DNA of 64,000 nt from CAZYQW01 sp964649825 (GTDB taxonomy: Bacteria > Planctomycetota > B15-G4 > JADJEK01), in assembly GCA_964649825.1 (NCBI GenBank), contig CAZYQW010000044.1:58867-122866 (forward strand), given 5' to 3'. A program made the translations under genes and the position numbers. The notes beneath the pieces are model-generated. The model did no database searches, was not told where the DNA came from, and saw nothing but the letters and a program-made list of their open reading frames with translations. Each line of letters begins with the position of its first letter. Within the stretch, counting starts at the first letter, position 1. Shown piece by piece: positions 26,752 through 34,612 of the stretch.

Positions 26752-28410
26752 GTGTTCGAGAAGCGTTCAGGCTCGGGAAGAACGAGATTGAAGCTCTGGA
26801 CGGCCATCGTCTTGCTTGCGCTGACGCTCGCCCTCTTCCTCATGGACGAGCGCCGGGCCGAGCTGCTCGGCGCCGCGGCGAGCCGGATCGTCCCGGCCGG
26901 CGCGGGCGATCACCTGACGTACCGAGTGGATGGGCCCCGCGGAATCTCCGTGGGGTCGGCCCCGCTGTTCCGGGGGTTCGCGCTCGATCCGAAACGAGCG
27001 CCGCGCCAGCGATTGGGCGCGGCCGAGCTCTACTGGCTGAACGTGTCGCTCGGCGGCGCCGGATTCCACGGCGAAGCGTTCGACGATCACTTCGAGCTCT
27101 TGATCGACCTGGCCGACGAGCTGCCCGAGGAGCCGGCGTTCGGCGCGCTTGCCATCGACGCCCTCCGGGCCCATCGCAACGCGTCCGGGGCGGGGGGGTC
27201 CGAGGAGGAGGCCGAGCGGGAGCGGGTCCTCTCCCGCGAGGTCAGCCGGATCTGCGCGGCGCGTGACGTCGACAACGGGTTCTATGACCTGTTCGAGGCG
27301 GAGCTCGCGCTCGGCGACGGGCGGTTCGAGGAGGCGCGCACGTCTCTCATCGCCGCGTCGCGGGCCCCGTACGTCGACTCGATGCTCCGGCGGCGGAGCG
27401 CGGCGGCGTTTCATCAGCTGCGCTCGCTCGGTCTGCCGGGGCTGGAGGCGCGCGAGTTCCTGATCGACGACGGCTACGCCCGCCGCGATTTCAGCGGCGG
27501 CGACCTGCTGGAACGGGTGGCGAGCGAGCTGGGTCGCCAGGACGCGCGACGGATCGACGCCGAGCCGGGCCTGTGGATCGAGACGTTCGTGGCGCTGCAC
27601 CGCATCGGCTGGCGCCTCGTCGAGACCGCGTGGCTCGAGATGGACGCCGCCCAGGCCCGCTCCGCCGCGAACGCGTACCTCGATGGCGTGCGCGCCGGGG
27701 TCCGCAACCTGCATCGACCGGTGCCGCGGCCGCTCACGGACGGGCGGAGCATCGGCGCGATGAGCGAGCGTCTCGCCGCCGCCGGGTACGCGCGGGGAGC
27801 GGCGATGATCCAGGAGGCGGAGGCCGGTGAGCTGGCGCGCGCGATGAACCAGGCCGGGCAGCGTCGCCGCGGACGCCGCAGCAGCGAGCAGATCTTGCGC
27901 GTCACCGCCGCGCACGGGATCCTCCTCCCGTGGGCGCTCGTGTCGGTCGCGGCCGCCCTTCTCCTGCTTCCGACCGCGTTGCGTGCGTCGCGACGGCGCG
28001 TGCCGATCCCCTCGTCGGCGGGGCTCGACTTCGCGGCGGCGCTCTTCCCGATCGGATGCCTCATCTTCGCCGGTTCGCAAGGGATCTACCCGTTCTCACG
28101 CTCGGTGCGCGGTTTCGAGTGGATCGAGACGCTCGGCACCCCGCCGTTCGTGATCTATCTCACGCCGTTGCTCGCCGCGGTCGTGCTCACCGCTCCTCAC
28201 CTGTTGCTGCCGCGGTTCCGGAACGGCGTCTCGTACGGCCGCCGCCTGGCCGGCTTCTTCGCCGGATACGGGCTCCTCTTGCTGCTGACGTTCGCCGCCA
28301 CGGCGACCCAGATCCAGGACGAGCGGGCGAGGCGCGAGCTCGTCCTGAACGGGTCGATCCTCAGCCTCCCCGATCAACCGGTGTGGCCGGAGCCGCCGAG
28401 CGACACGTGA
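26752..28410 (+). CDS. Membrane protein of unknown function with an N-terminal and a C-terminal membrane domain
   Basis: About 552 residues. One hydrophobic helix (LWTAIVLLALTLALFLM) near the N-terminus is followed by a long soluble helical region rich in Ala, Arg and Glu (about 40-390) that may hold degenerate TPR-like repeats. About four membrane helices follow (about 395-530). The family is not recognised. The start is uncertain: GTG 26752 is used, while TTG 26788, preceded by GGAAG, would also fit. ATG 26557 is possible but adds 65 residues of poor quality. It is monocistronic, with a large stem-loop after the stop. Confidence 0.55.
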   Translation: MFEKRSGSGRTRLKLWTAIVLLALTLALFLMDERRAELLGAAASRIVPAGAGDHLTYRVDGPRGISVGSAPLFRGFALDPKRAPRQRLGAAELYWLNVSLGGAGFHGEAFDDHFELLIDLADELPEEPAFGALAIDALRAHRNASGAGGSEEEAERERVLSREVSRICAARDVDNGFYDLFEAELALGDGRFEEARTSLIAASRAPYVDSMLRRRSAAAFHQLRSLGLPGLEAREFLIDDGYARRDFSGGDLLERVASELGRQDARRIDAEPGLWIETFVALHRIGWRLVETAWLEMDAAQARSAANAYLDGVRAGVRNLHRPVPRPLTDGRSIGAMSERLAAAGYARGAAMIQEAEAGELARAMNQAGQRRRGRRSSEQILRVTAAHGILLPWALVSVAAALLLLPTALRASRRRVPIPSSAGLDFAAALFPIGCLIFAGSQGIYPFSRSVRGFEWIETLGTPPFVIYLTPLLAAVVLTAPHLLLPRFRNGVSYGRRLAGFFAGYGLLLLLTFAATATQIQDERARRELVLNGSILSLPDQPVWPEPPSDT

Positions 28411-28708
28411 CGCCGATCTCTGCGTCGTTCGTCGTCGAGAACCCAACTGGGTCGATCTCCTCCTCACTCCTTGATCTCGACGACGATCACCCCGCCAGGG
28501 AAGCTCGCTCCAATCCTTGCAAGCGGTCTGTCGGTCCAAGTACGGGGTTGTGCTCCCGCGCCGCTCCGTTCCTCGCGGGACGGGCGCGAATCGTCCGGGG
28601 CGACCGGGCGGAGGCGTGACGGTGCCGGGTCTGCTCGTGGCGCCTGGCGCTCGGCGCGGCCGCCCGGTATAGAGGGCCTCACCGAACGTCCGTGAGCGCG
28701 GGTCACTC
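28411..28708. other. 298-bp intergenic stretch with a large stem-loop
   Basis: Lies between the membrane protein and the ATP-grasp gene. It holds the inverted repeat at 28429-28486 and, near the downstream gene, a TATAGA hexamer (28668-28673) 35 bp before the GTG start. Short open frames exist but none looks like a protein family. Confidence 0.45.
28429..28486. terminator. 12-bp inverted repeat enclosing a second hairpin
   Basis: TCGTCGTCGAGA (28429-28440) and its exact complement (28475-28486) can pair. Directly inside is the small palindrome ACCCAACTGGGT (28441-28452). It starts 18 bp after the stop of the membrane protein. There is no T-run, so intrinsic termination is uncertain; an mRNA 3'-end stabiliser or a protein-binding site is also possible. 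Confidence 0.4.
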
Positions 28709-29932
28709 GTGAACGTCCTTCTCGTCTCCCCCGGCTACCCCGCCGAGATGCCGCTGTTTACGTGCGCGCTGGCGCGGGCGGGAGCCACCGTCCTCGGCCT
28801 CGGCGATCAGCCGCGCTCGCAGCTCCCGGCGGAGGTCCAGCCCGCGCTCGCCGCGTACGAGCACGTCGCCGATCTGTGGGACGAAGAGGCGGTGATCGCC
28901 GAGGTTCGACGAAGCCTCGGCGGTCGTCGCGTCGATCGCGTCGAGTGCCTCTGGGAGCCCGGCATGATGCTCGCCGCGCGGCTGCGCGAGGCGCTCGGCG
29001 CGGCCGGGCTCGGCGTCGAGCAGACCGTCGCGTTCCGCGACAAGGAGCGGATGAAGCAGGTGCTCGACGCGGCCGGGATCCGCACGCCGCATCACTATCG
29101 ATGCCGCTCGTCCGACGCCGTTCGCGAGGCGGCGCGCCGTATCGGTTGGCCCGTCCTCCTCAAGCCGATCGCGGGGGCCGGGTCGGCGGACACGTACGCC
29201 GCGCGCTCCAGCGTGGAGCTCGAGCAGGCCATCGCCTTCGTCGGTCACGTGCCCGAGGTCAGCGTCGAGGAGTACGTCGAAGGTGAGGAGTTCACGTTCG
29301 ACACGATCTGCATCGATGGTCGGATCGCGTTCGAGAACGTGGCGTGGTACCGGCCGAAGCCGCTCACCGCGCGGCTGAACGAATGGATCAGCCCGCAAGC
29401 GGTCTGCCTGCGCGACCTCGACGCGGCCGACCTGTCCGCGGGCCGGCGCCTCGGCCGCCAGGTGCTGAGCGCGCTCGGCTTCGGGACGGGCTTCGCGCAC
29501 ATGGAATGGTTCCGGACCCCGAACGGGGAGGCTGTCTTCGGCGAGATCGGCGCACGCTCGCCGGGCGGCCGTCTCGTTCACGTCATGAACTATTCTTGCG
29601 ACGGCGACCTCTTCGCCGCGTGGGCCGAGGCCGTCGTGCGCGGGCGCGTCACGCAGGATCTCCGCAAGCGCTACAACGCCGGCGTCGTGTTCAAGCGGTC
29701 GCGTGGCCGCGGCGAGCGCGTCACGCGCTACGACGGGCTCGACCGACTCCTCGCGATGCACGGCCCGCACGTCGTTCATCTCGAGCTCACGCCGATCGGT
29801 GCCCACCGCCGCGACTGGCGGCGCGAGGTCGTCGCCGACGGCTGGATCGTCGTCCGCCATCCGGACCTCGGCGCGACCCTCGAGATCCTCGATCGGTTCG
29901 GCGCCGAACTCGACGTCCGCTCCGACGCCTGA
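28709..29932 (+). CDS. ATP-grasp ligase
   Basis: 407 residues. The N-terminal part looks like a pre-ATP-grasp fold (VLLVSPGYPAEMP). The central domain has the two ATP-grasp lysine/glycine regions (GWPVLLKPIAGAGSADTY) and hinge (VSVEEYVEGEEFTFDT), with metal-binding residues in VFGEIGARSPGG. These enzymes join a carboxylate to an amine or thiol through an acyl-phosphate; the substrates cannot be told from sequence. The GTG start at 28709 begins exactly at the first beta strand. It is convergent with the flippase-like gene after 37 bp. Confidence 0.82.
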   Translation: MNVLLVSPGYPAEMPLFTCALARAGATVLGLGDQPRSQLPAEVQPALAAYEHVADLWDEEAVIAEVRRSLGGRRVDRVECLWEPGMMLAARLREALGAAGLGVEQTVAFRDKERMKQVLDAAGIRTPHHYRCRSSDAVREAARRIGWPVLLKPIAGAGSADTYAARSSVELEQAIAFVGHVPEVSVEEYVEGEEFTFDTICIDGRIAFENVAWYRPKPLTARLNEWISPQAVCLRDLDAADLSAGRRLGRQVLSALGFGTGFAHMEWFRTPNGEAVFGEIGARSPGGRLVHVMNYSCDGDLFAAWAEAVVRGRVTQDLRKRYNAGVVFKRSRGRGERVTRYDGLDRLLAMHGPHVVHLELTPIGAHRRDWRREVVADGWIVVRHPDLGATLEILDRFGAELDVRSDA

Positions 29933-29969
29933 CGGGCGGCGGAGGCGTCGGGCGCCCCCGTTCGCACCG

Positions 29970-31241
29970 TCATCGCGACCCGGCCCGCCGTCGTCCGAGC
30001 GCGACGGGGAGGAGCGTCAGCAGCACCAGCGCGACGAAGAGCAGGATCGACACGGTCTGCCGGACGACGATCGCGTTCGCGAGCGAGTCGGCGTGGGCGA
30101 TGAACATCGGCACCGACGCGACGGCGACCACCGCGGGAATGAACGCGATCGAGACCCGGCCCCGCGCGAGCGCGTACGCGATCAGGATCTGGCTCACCCC
30201 CAGCCCGGCCGTGGCGGCCGCGTAGGCGCCGTACCTCGGGCGCAGGTCGCCGTACCGTTCCGCGTCCAGGAAGAGGCTCAACAGCACGCGACCCGTCTCG
30301 TGCACGAGCAGCACCGCCACCGCGGCGAGCCCCGTCGTGACGAGCAGCACGCGGGCGAGGTCGCGGGCCGTGCTTTGGCGGGCTCGTTCCGCCGCGACGG
30401 TCCGCGCGAAGAGCAGAAGCGCGAGCGGGAACGGGAGGAGCACGAGGAATCGACTCGCCATCGCGACGGCCGCGTAGCGTCCGGCGTCGTCTTCGGGCAG
30501 CAGCACGCGAGCCAGCATGACGTCGAGAGCGAGGAGCGATCCGTACGCGATCCACGCCGCCTGCGCGGGACCGGTCGCCAGCCGCGACGGGCGTGACCGG
30601 AAGCGCCGCCGCGGCCGGGCCGTATCCACGTCGGATGCCGGAGCCGCGACCGCGCGCGTACGGCCGAATGCCGTCGTGGCCACGAGGGCGACCGAGAACG
30701 AGAGGAGCGGCGCGTACGCGTGGCCGGCGCCGAGCTTCAGGAGGAGGAGCAGCAACGTCGTGCGCAGCACCGGCTCGCCCGCGAGGACGAGGAGGAAGTC
30801 CCGGTCGCGTCCGACCCCGGCCAGCCGTCCCGCCGTCGCCGCGTGGAGCGGGATCAGGACGGCGACGACGGGGGCGAGCAGGGCGAGCCTCGCGTCGGGC
30901 ACGCCGATCCCGGCGCGCACCGCCGGGACCGCGAACAGGAGGCCGAGCAGGATCGCCGCGCCGGCCGCGACGCGGGCGTGACGTCGGAACCTCCGGTCCT
31001 CCGCGCCCGCGTCGTTCGCGGCGAGGACCGCCGCGTCGGCGCGCAGCAGCAGTCCCAGGAAGACGGCCGCCGACGGCAGGGCGAGGGCCGCCGCCACCAA
31101 CCCGAACGTGTCGACCGAGAGCGACGTGGCGAGGAGCTTGAGGAAGACGACGTTCGTGACGGCCGCGATCACGCTCGCCGCGGCGGCGCTGGGCGAGCCG
31201 GACGGCGCGAGGCCGAGCAACGGTTTGGCGGGTTCGGGCAC
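29970..31241 (-). CDS. Oligosaccharide flippase-like (Wzx/MOP-type) membrane protein
   Basis: 423 residues with about 12 hydrophobic helices, a Ser/Ala-rich first helix (ASVIAAVTNVVFLKLLATSLS) and a basic loop near the middle. It looks like a divergent polysaccharide-export flippase of the MOP superfamily. Such proteins move lipid-linked glycans across the inner membrane. The start is GTG 31241, 26 bp after the stop of the binding-protein-like gene, so the two are probably one operon. Sequence is divergent, so specific function is uncertain. Confidence 0.65.
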   Translation of the reverse strand: MPEPAKPLLGLAPSGSPSAAAASVIAAVTNVVFLKLLATSLSVDTFGLVAAALALPSAAVFLGLLLRADAAVLAANDAGAEDRRFRRHARVAAGAAILLGLLFAVPAVRAGIGVPDARLALLAPVVAVLIPLHAATAGRLAGVGRDRDFLLVLAGEPVLRTTLLLLLLKLGAGHAYAPLLSFSVALVATTAFGRTRAVAAPASDVDTARPRRRFRSRPSRLATGPAQAAWIAYGSLLALDVMLARVLLPEDDAGRYAAVAMASRFLVLLPFPLALLLFARTVAAERARQSTARDLARVLLVTTGLAAVAVLLVHETGRVLLSLFLDAERYGDLRPRYGAYAAATAGLGVSQILIAYALARGRVSIAFIPAVVAVASVPMFIAHADSLANAIVVRQTVSILLFVALVLLTLLPVALGRRRAGSR

Positions 31242-31267
31242 GGGATTGCGCGGGTTCGGGACGGCGC

Positions 31268-32446
31268 TCAGCCGTCCTCCGCCGGGGAAGGCTCCGAAGA
31301 GCGGGGCGGCGAGCCAGCTTCGTCGGAGAGCTCCTCCTGGGCCTCATCCATCGCGGCGCGCGCGGCGGCCTGAGGCTCGGTCCGAATGAGCGAGTCGACT
31401 CCGACCGCGTCGTCGATCCGGCCTTGCTCGTGCGCGATCTCGAGGATGCGCTCGAGATCGTCCCGTGGGACGTCGGTGTCGACCGCGATCCCGCGCGAGG
31501 CTTCGCGCCACACGACCTCGGGGGCCGTGGTCGTGCCGGCCTTCTTCAGCGTCGCGAGGGCGCGCCGAATCGCGGTCTCGGCGTCGTTCGCCGACGTGAG
31601 CGCGGCGAACTCATGCATGCCGAGGAGCTGCACGAGCAGCTCGGGCTTCGACTCGACGAACGCGCGCGTCGCGACGAGGACGGCGCCGCTCGGCGGAAGA
31701 CGAGCGCCCGCCACGGCCGACGGTTCGACGCGCGAGCCCGACAGCGCGGCGACCTGCGACGCCAGCGGTTCGGGCAGCACGGCGGCGTCGATCTCGGTCG
31801 ACGTGAGCTTGCGGAGGATCGCCTCGGCGTCGATGAGGAAGACGGTGGGGGAGTCGTCGCCGTCCAGCCCGAGTGCGGCGCGGAGGTCGAGCGCGGGCGG
31901 CTCGAGGACGCCGATCTCGAGCCGGCCGAACTCGATCCGATCGGTAGGCCCGACCGACTCGTGCACGACGAGCCGCTCGTCTCCGCGCGCCACCCCGGCC
32001 ACCACGAGCGGCGCGCGGTCGCCGAGCGCCGCCCTCATCGTCACCACGTCGCGGGTCGGGACGCACGCGAGGTCGAGCTCGCCCGACTTGAGCGCGTCGA
32101 CCAGGCCGGAAGGGCGCTCGAAGACTCGACTCTCGAGCCATGCGTCCGGCCCCGCCGTCACCAACGCCACCGCGTACGCGTTCATCTCGAGCCCGGACAG
32201 CACCACGAGGTGCGACGCGCGCGCGAGAACGCCGATCCGCGCGGCGGGCGGACCGGTGGGCGTCCGCTCGCCGGGCGCGACCGCAGCGCCCTTCTCGGCC
32301 GGCTTCGCCGCGTACCGAGCCGCGGACGAGCCCCGGTCGCGCAGGAGCCCGTAGCTGAGGTAGACGATCACCGCCGCGCAGACGCCCCAGAAGATCAGGC
32401 GGCCGCGCGACGTCTTCACCGTGCGCTTGCGTTGCATCGAGCTCAT
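31268..32446 (-). CDS. Membrane-anchored solute-binding-protein-like protein (NMT1/TauA-like)
   Basis: 392 residues. One N-terminal membrane helix (LIFWGVCAAVIVYLSYGLL) is preceded by a basic stretch, so the bulk lies outside the cytoplasm. The body resembles type-2 periplasmic binding proteins of the NMT1/SsuA group: GVLARASHLVV near the start, LVDALKSGELDLACVPTRDVV, then two lobes with IDAEAILRKL and DAAVLPEPLASQVA. No ABC permease or ATPase is adjacent, so it may be a sensor or a component acting with the flippase-like neighbour. ATG 32446 and 32437 are both possible; the C-terminus is acidic and Ser/Pro-rich. Confidence 0.65.
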   Translation of the reverse strand: MSSMQRKRTVKTSRGRLIFWGVCAAVIVYLSYGLLRDRGSSAARYAAKPAEKGAAVAPGERTPTGPPAARIGVLARASHLVVLSGLEMNAYAVALVTAGPDAWLESRVFERPSGLVDALKSGELDLACVPTRDVVTMRAALGDRAPLVVAGVARGDERLVVHESVGPTDRIEFGRLEIGVLEPPALDLRAALGLDGDDSPTVFLIDAEAILRKLTSTEIDAAVLPEPLASQVAALSGSRVEPSAVAGARLPPSGAVLVATRAFVESKPELLVQLLGMHEFAALTSANDAETAIRRALATLKKAGTTTAPEVVWREASRGIAVDTDVPRDDLERILEIAHEQGRIDDAVGVDSLIRTEPQAAARAAMDEAQEELSDEAGSPPRSSEPSPAEDG

Positions 32447-32555
32447 CGAGTGTCCATCAACGTTCCCGTGTCGTACCGGTTCGCCCAAACCCCCGCAAGG
32501 CACAGCATTCCGGCGATCGGGTCGGCCGTCCGGCCGGACCTTCCGTCTCACGTGC

Positions 32556-32571
32556 CCCGCGAAATCGCGGG
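32556..32571. other. Short GC-rich hairpin in a divergent promoter region
   Basis: CCCGCG and CGCGGG pair around an AAAT loop. This hairpin and a nearby GTCCGGCCGGAC palindrome lie in the 187-bp region between the binding-protein-like gene and the small CxxC protein. They could be operators or leader hairpins. Confidence 0.3.
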
Positions 32572-32633
32572 CCGGCTCGTCCGACCGTCGCGTACGCTGG
32601 CACCGAAAGCCGTCACGAGCGGGAGCGACCACG

Positions 32634-32954
32634 ATGCTGCGCGAGTTCGAGATCACCTGCCCGACCTGTAACGGGTGGATTTTGATCGACCTGGAGTCCG
32701 GCGAGGTGCTGCGTCACGGGAAGAAGGGCGAGGTGAAGGGCGAGCGCGCGGGAAAGGTGAAGTCGTTGAACGACGCGCTCGACCGTATGAACGCTCGCGA
32801 GGCCGCCGGCGACTCGAAGTTCGAGGACGCGATCGACGCGGTCGACAAGGCGAAGCAGCGGCTCGAGGACGCGTTCGAGGAGGCGCGCAAGAAGGCCAAG
32901 AAGCGGCCCGACGACCGCCCGGTGAACCCGTTCAACGACCTGTTCGGCGACTGA
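32634..32954 (+). CDS. Small acidic protein with one CxxC knuckle
   Basis: 106 residues. A CPTC pair (C9, C12) lies near the N-terminus in EITCPTCNGWILIDLESGEVL, like half of a zinc ribbon. A charged helix-rich C-terminal part follows (KSLNDALDRM...AKQRLEDAFEEARKKAKK), ending NPFNDLFGD. With one CxxC only, metal binding would need dimerisation. ATG 32634 has a GGGAG motif 8-9 bp upstream. The function is unknown. Confidence 0.7.
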   Translation: MLREFEITCPTCNGWILIDLESGEVLRHGKKGEVKGERAGKVKSLNDALDRMNAREAAGDSKFEDAIDAVDKAKQRLEDAFEEARKKAKKRPDDRPVNPFNDLFGD

Positions 32955-33054
32955 GCCGAAGCGACGAGCGGACCGAGCGCTCGTGCGGCGCGGCCGAGGG
33001 CCGGGGTTCGGGTCGACCGGGATCGCGTCGGGACTTGGGTTCTACCGCGTCGAT

Positions 33055-33906
33055 TCAGAACAGGAACCCGCTCGAGACCCCCGGCTCGACCTTCACGATC
33101 TTCTCGACGCGGAACGTCTTCGAGAACCCCTCGTCGTCGCAGATCGCCTCGAGGAAGGTCGTGCCGTTCCAGTCGTAGTAGATCGACGGCTTCACGATCT
33201 TCTTCTGCGCGCGGGTCGGGCCGCTGTCGAAATGGAGGTTCACCTTCGTCTTCTCGCGGCACGCCTTCTCGAGCAGGCGGATCGCCTCGGGGAGGAGCGG
33301 CGGCTCGAGCACGTGGGTCTCGAGGAACTCCGGCTCACCGGTGAACTCGACGATCGCTTCGATCGGCGACCGGTCGCCGCCGAGCGACGCCGTCATCTTG
33401 CGCACGAGGTGGCGGACCAGCTCGGCGTCGCCGAACGCGCGGTGGCGCGCGTCCTGCCGCGGCAGCCCGATCAGGTCGATCAGCGTGTCGAGGGAGTGTG
33501 CACCGGCCGGGTACATCCGGCGCGCGGCCTTCAGCGAGTCGAGGATCGGGTTCGCCGGCGCGGCGAGCCGATGGCGAGTCAGCTCGAGCCCGATGATCGA
33601 CGCATCGAACGGTGCGTTGTGGGCCACGAGGATCGCGTCGCCGGCGAACGCGAAGAACGCGGGGAGCACGTCCTTCGCCTTCGACTGGCCACGGACCATC
33701 TCCTCGGTGATCTGGTGCACGCGGATCGATTCCTCGGGGATCGGCACCTCCGGATCGATCAGGGCATCGAACCGCCCGAGGAACTCCTCGCCGCGGAATC
33801 TCGACCCGGCGATCTCCAGCAGCCGCGCCCCCGCCCCGGTTCCCGTCGTCTCCGTGTCGAACGCGACGAACGTGCACTCTCCCAGTGGCATCTTCGGATC
33901 GAGCAT
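33055..33906 (-). CDS. DnaQ-type DEDDh exonuclease fused to a WYL-like domain
   Basis: 283 residues. Residues 10-175 form a 3'-5' exonuclease of the DnaQ family with all five catalytic residues: D17 and E19 (FDTET), D101 (HNAPFD), H155 and D160. Residues about 208-275 align with a WYL domain: an N-terminal basic strand region (KACREKTKVNLHF), then VKPSIYYDWNGTTFLEAI and the closing TFRVEKIVKV, with Phe-Leu in place of the Tyr-Leu core. WYL domains bind ligands or nucleic acid and usually regulate transcription or defence proteins. A perfect TTGACA lies upstream (33936-33941, minus strand). It is divergent from the macro-domain gene. Confidence 0.85.
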   Translation of the reverse strand: MLDPKMPLGECTFVAFDTETTGTGAGARLLEIAGSRFRGEEFLGRFDALIDPEVPIPEESIRVHQITEEMVRGQSKAKDVLPAFFAFAGDAILVAHNAPFDASIIGLELTRHRLAAPANPILDSLKAARRMYPAGAHSLDTLIDLIGLPRQDARHRAFGDAELVRHLVRKMTASLGGDRSPIEAIVEFTGEPEFLETHVLEPPLLPEAIRLLEKACREKTKVNLHFDSGPTRAQKKIVKPSIYYDWNGTTFLEAICDDEGFSKTFRVEKIVKVEPGVSSGFLF

Positions 33907-33929
33907 GGTCCCGAGGAGCCCTCCTATCT

Positions 33930-33943
33930 CATTGTTGTCAATG
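33930..33943. promoter_or_regulatory. CATTG-TTGT-CAATG inverted repeat in a divergent promoter
   Basis: A 5-bp dyad that contains the minus-strand TTGACA hexamer, in the 157-bp region between the exonuclease-WYL gene and the macro-domain gene. It is a candidate operator shared by both; TATTGT at 33964-33969 is a weak -10-like sequence for the plus strand. Confidence 0.35.
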
Positions 33944-34063
33944 GGTTACAACCGCCGGGGCGGTATTGTAGCGAGTCGACCAGGCGAGTTCGATCGCGGA
34001 GGGACCCGCTTGTGGAGTTCGTTTGCGCCGCGATCGCGAGGTCCGTCAGGAAGGGATGACGAC

Positions 34064-34582
34064 ATGACGCTCGATCCGCGGATCCGGCTGCACCAGGGCG
34101 ACCTCACGACGTTCGCGGGGGACGTGATCGTCAACGCGGCGAACAACCACCTCGTGCTGGGCGCGGGAGTCGCCGGCGCGATCCGGCGGCGCGGCGGGCC
34201 GAGCATCCAGGAGGAGTGCGACCGTCACGGGCCGATCCTCGTCGGCGAGGCCGCGATCACCGGCGCCGGCGACCTTCCGTGCCGTCTCGTGATCCACGCC
34301 GCCGCGATGGGCGACGAGCCGGTGACCGAGCGATCGCTGGTCGAGTCGACGCGCGCCGCCTTCGACCTCGCCGAGCGGCACGCCTGCCGGTCGATCGCGC
34401 TCCCCGCGATCGGCACCGGAATCGGCGGGTTCCCGATCGCGCGCTGCGCGGCGCTCATGCGGCGCGAGACGGAGGCGGCCCTCGAGCGCGCGCGCCATCT
34501 CGAGGAGGTGCATTTCTTCCTCTTCGGCGACGAGGACTTTCGCGCCTTCGCCGCCGCGTTCGACGCGGCCGGTCCGCCCTGA
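34064..34582 (+). CDS. Macro-domain protein (ADP-ribose-binding)
   Basis: 172 residues, a single macro domain. The ligand loops are present: GDL (12-14), IVNAANNHLV (22-31), GAGVAGAI (33-40) and GTGIGGFP (117-124). The Asp that follows GGGGV in MacroD/YmdB-type deacetylases (GVDGAI) is Ala here (GVAGAI), so the catalytic mechanism of that branch cannot apply. It may bind ADP-ribose or related nucleotides, or hydrolyse them by another mechanism as in the AF1521 branch. An AGGAAGGGA ribosome-binding-site-like sequence precedes ATG 34064. Confidence 0.88.
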   Translation: MTLDPRIRLHQGDLTTFAGDVIVNAANNHLVLGAGVAGAIRRRGGPSIQEECDRHGPILVGEAAITGAGDLPCRLVIHAAAMGDEPVTERSLVESTRAAFDLAERHACRSIALPAIGTGIGGFPIARCAALMRRETEAALERARHLEEVHFFLFGDEDFRAFAAAFDAAGPP

Positions 34583-34612
34583 ACGATCGACCCGGCCGAC
34601 GCCGGCGCGCCG

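Noticed and set aside
28464..28706. Small minus-strand gene ending in a GGVIVVEIKE-like peptide in the 298-bp gap
   Set aside because: Low-complexity Arg/Pro-rich N-terminal part, no ribosome binding site and overlap with the stem-loop; no family resemblance.
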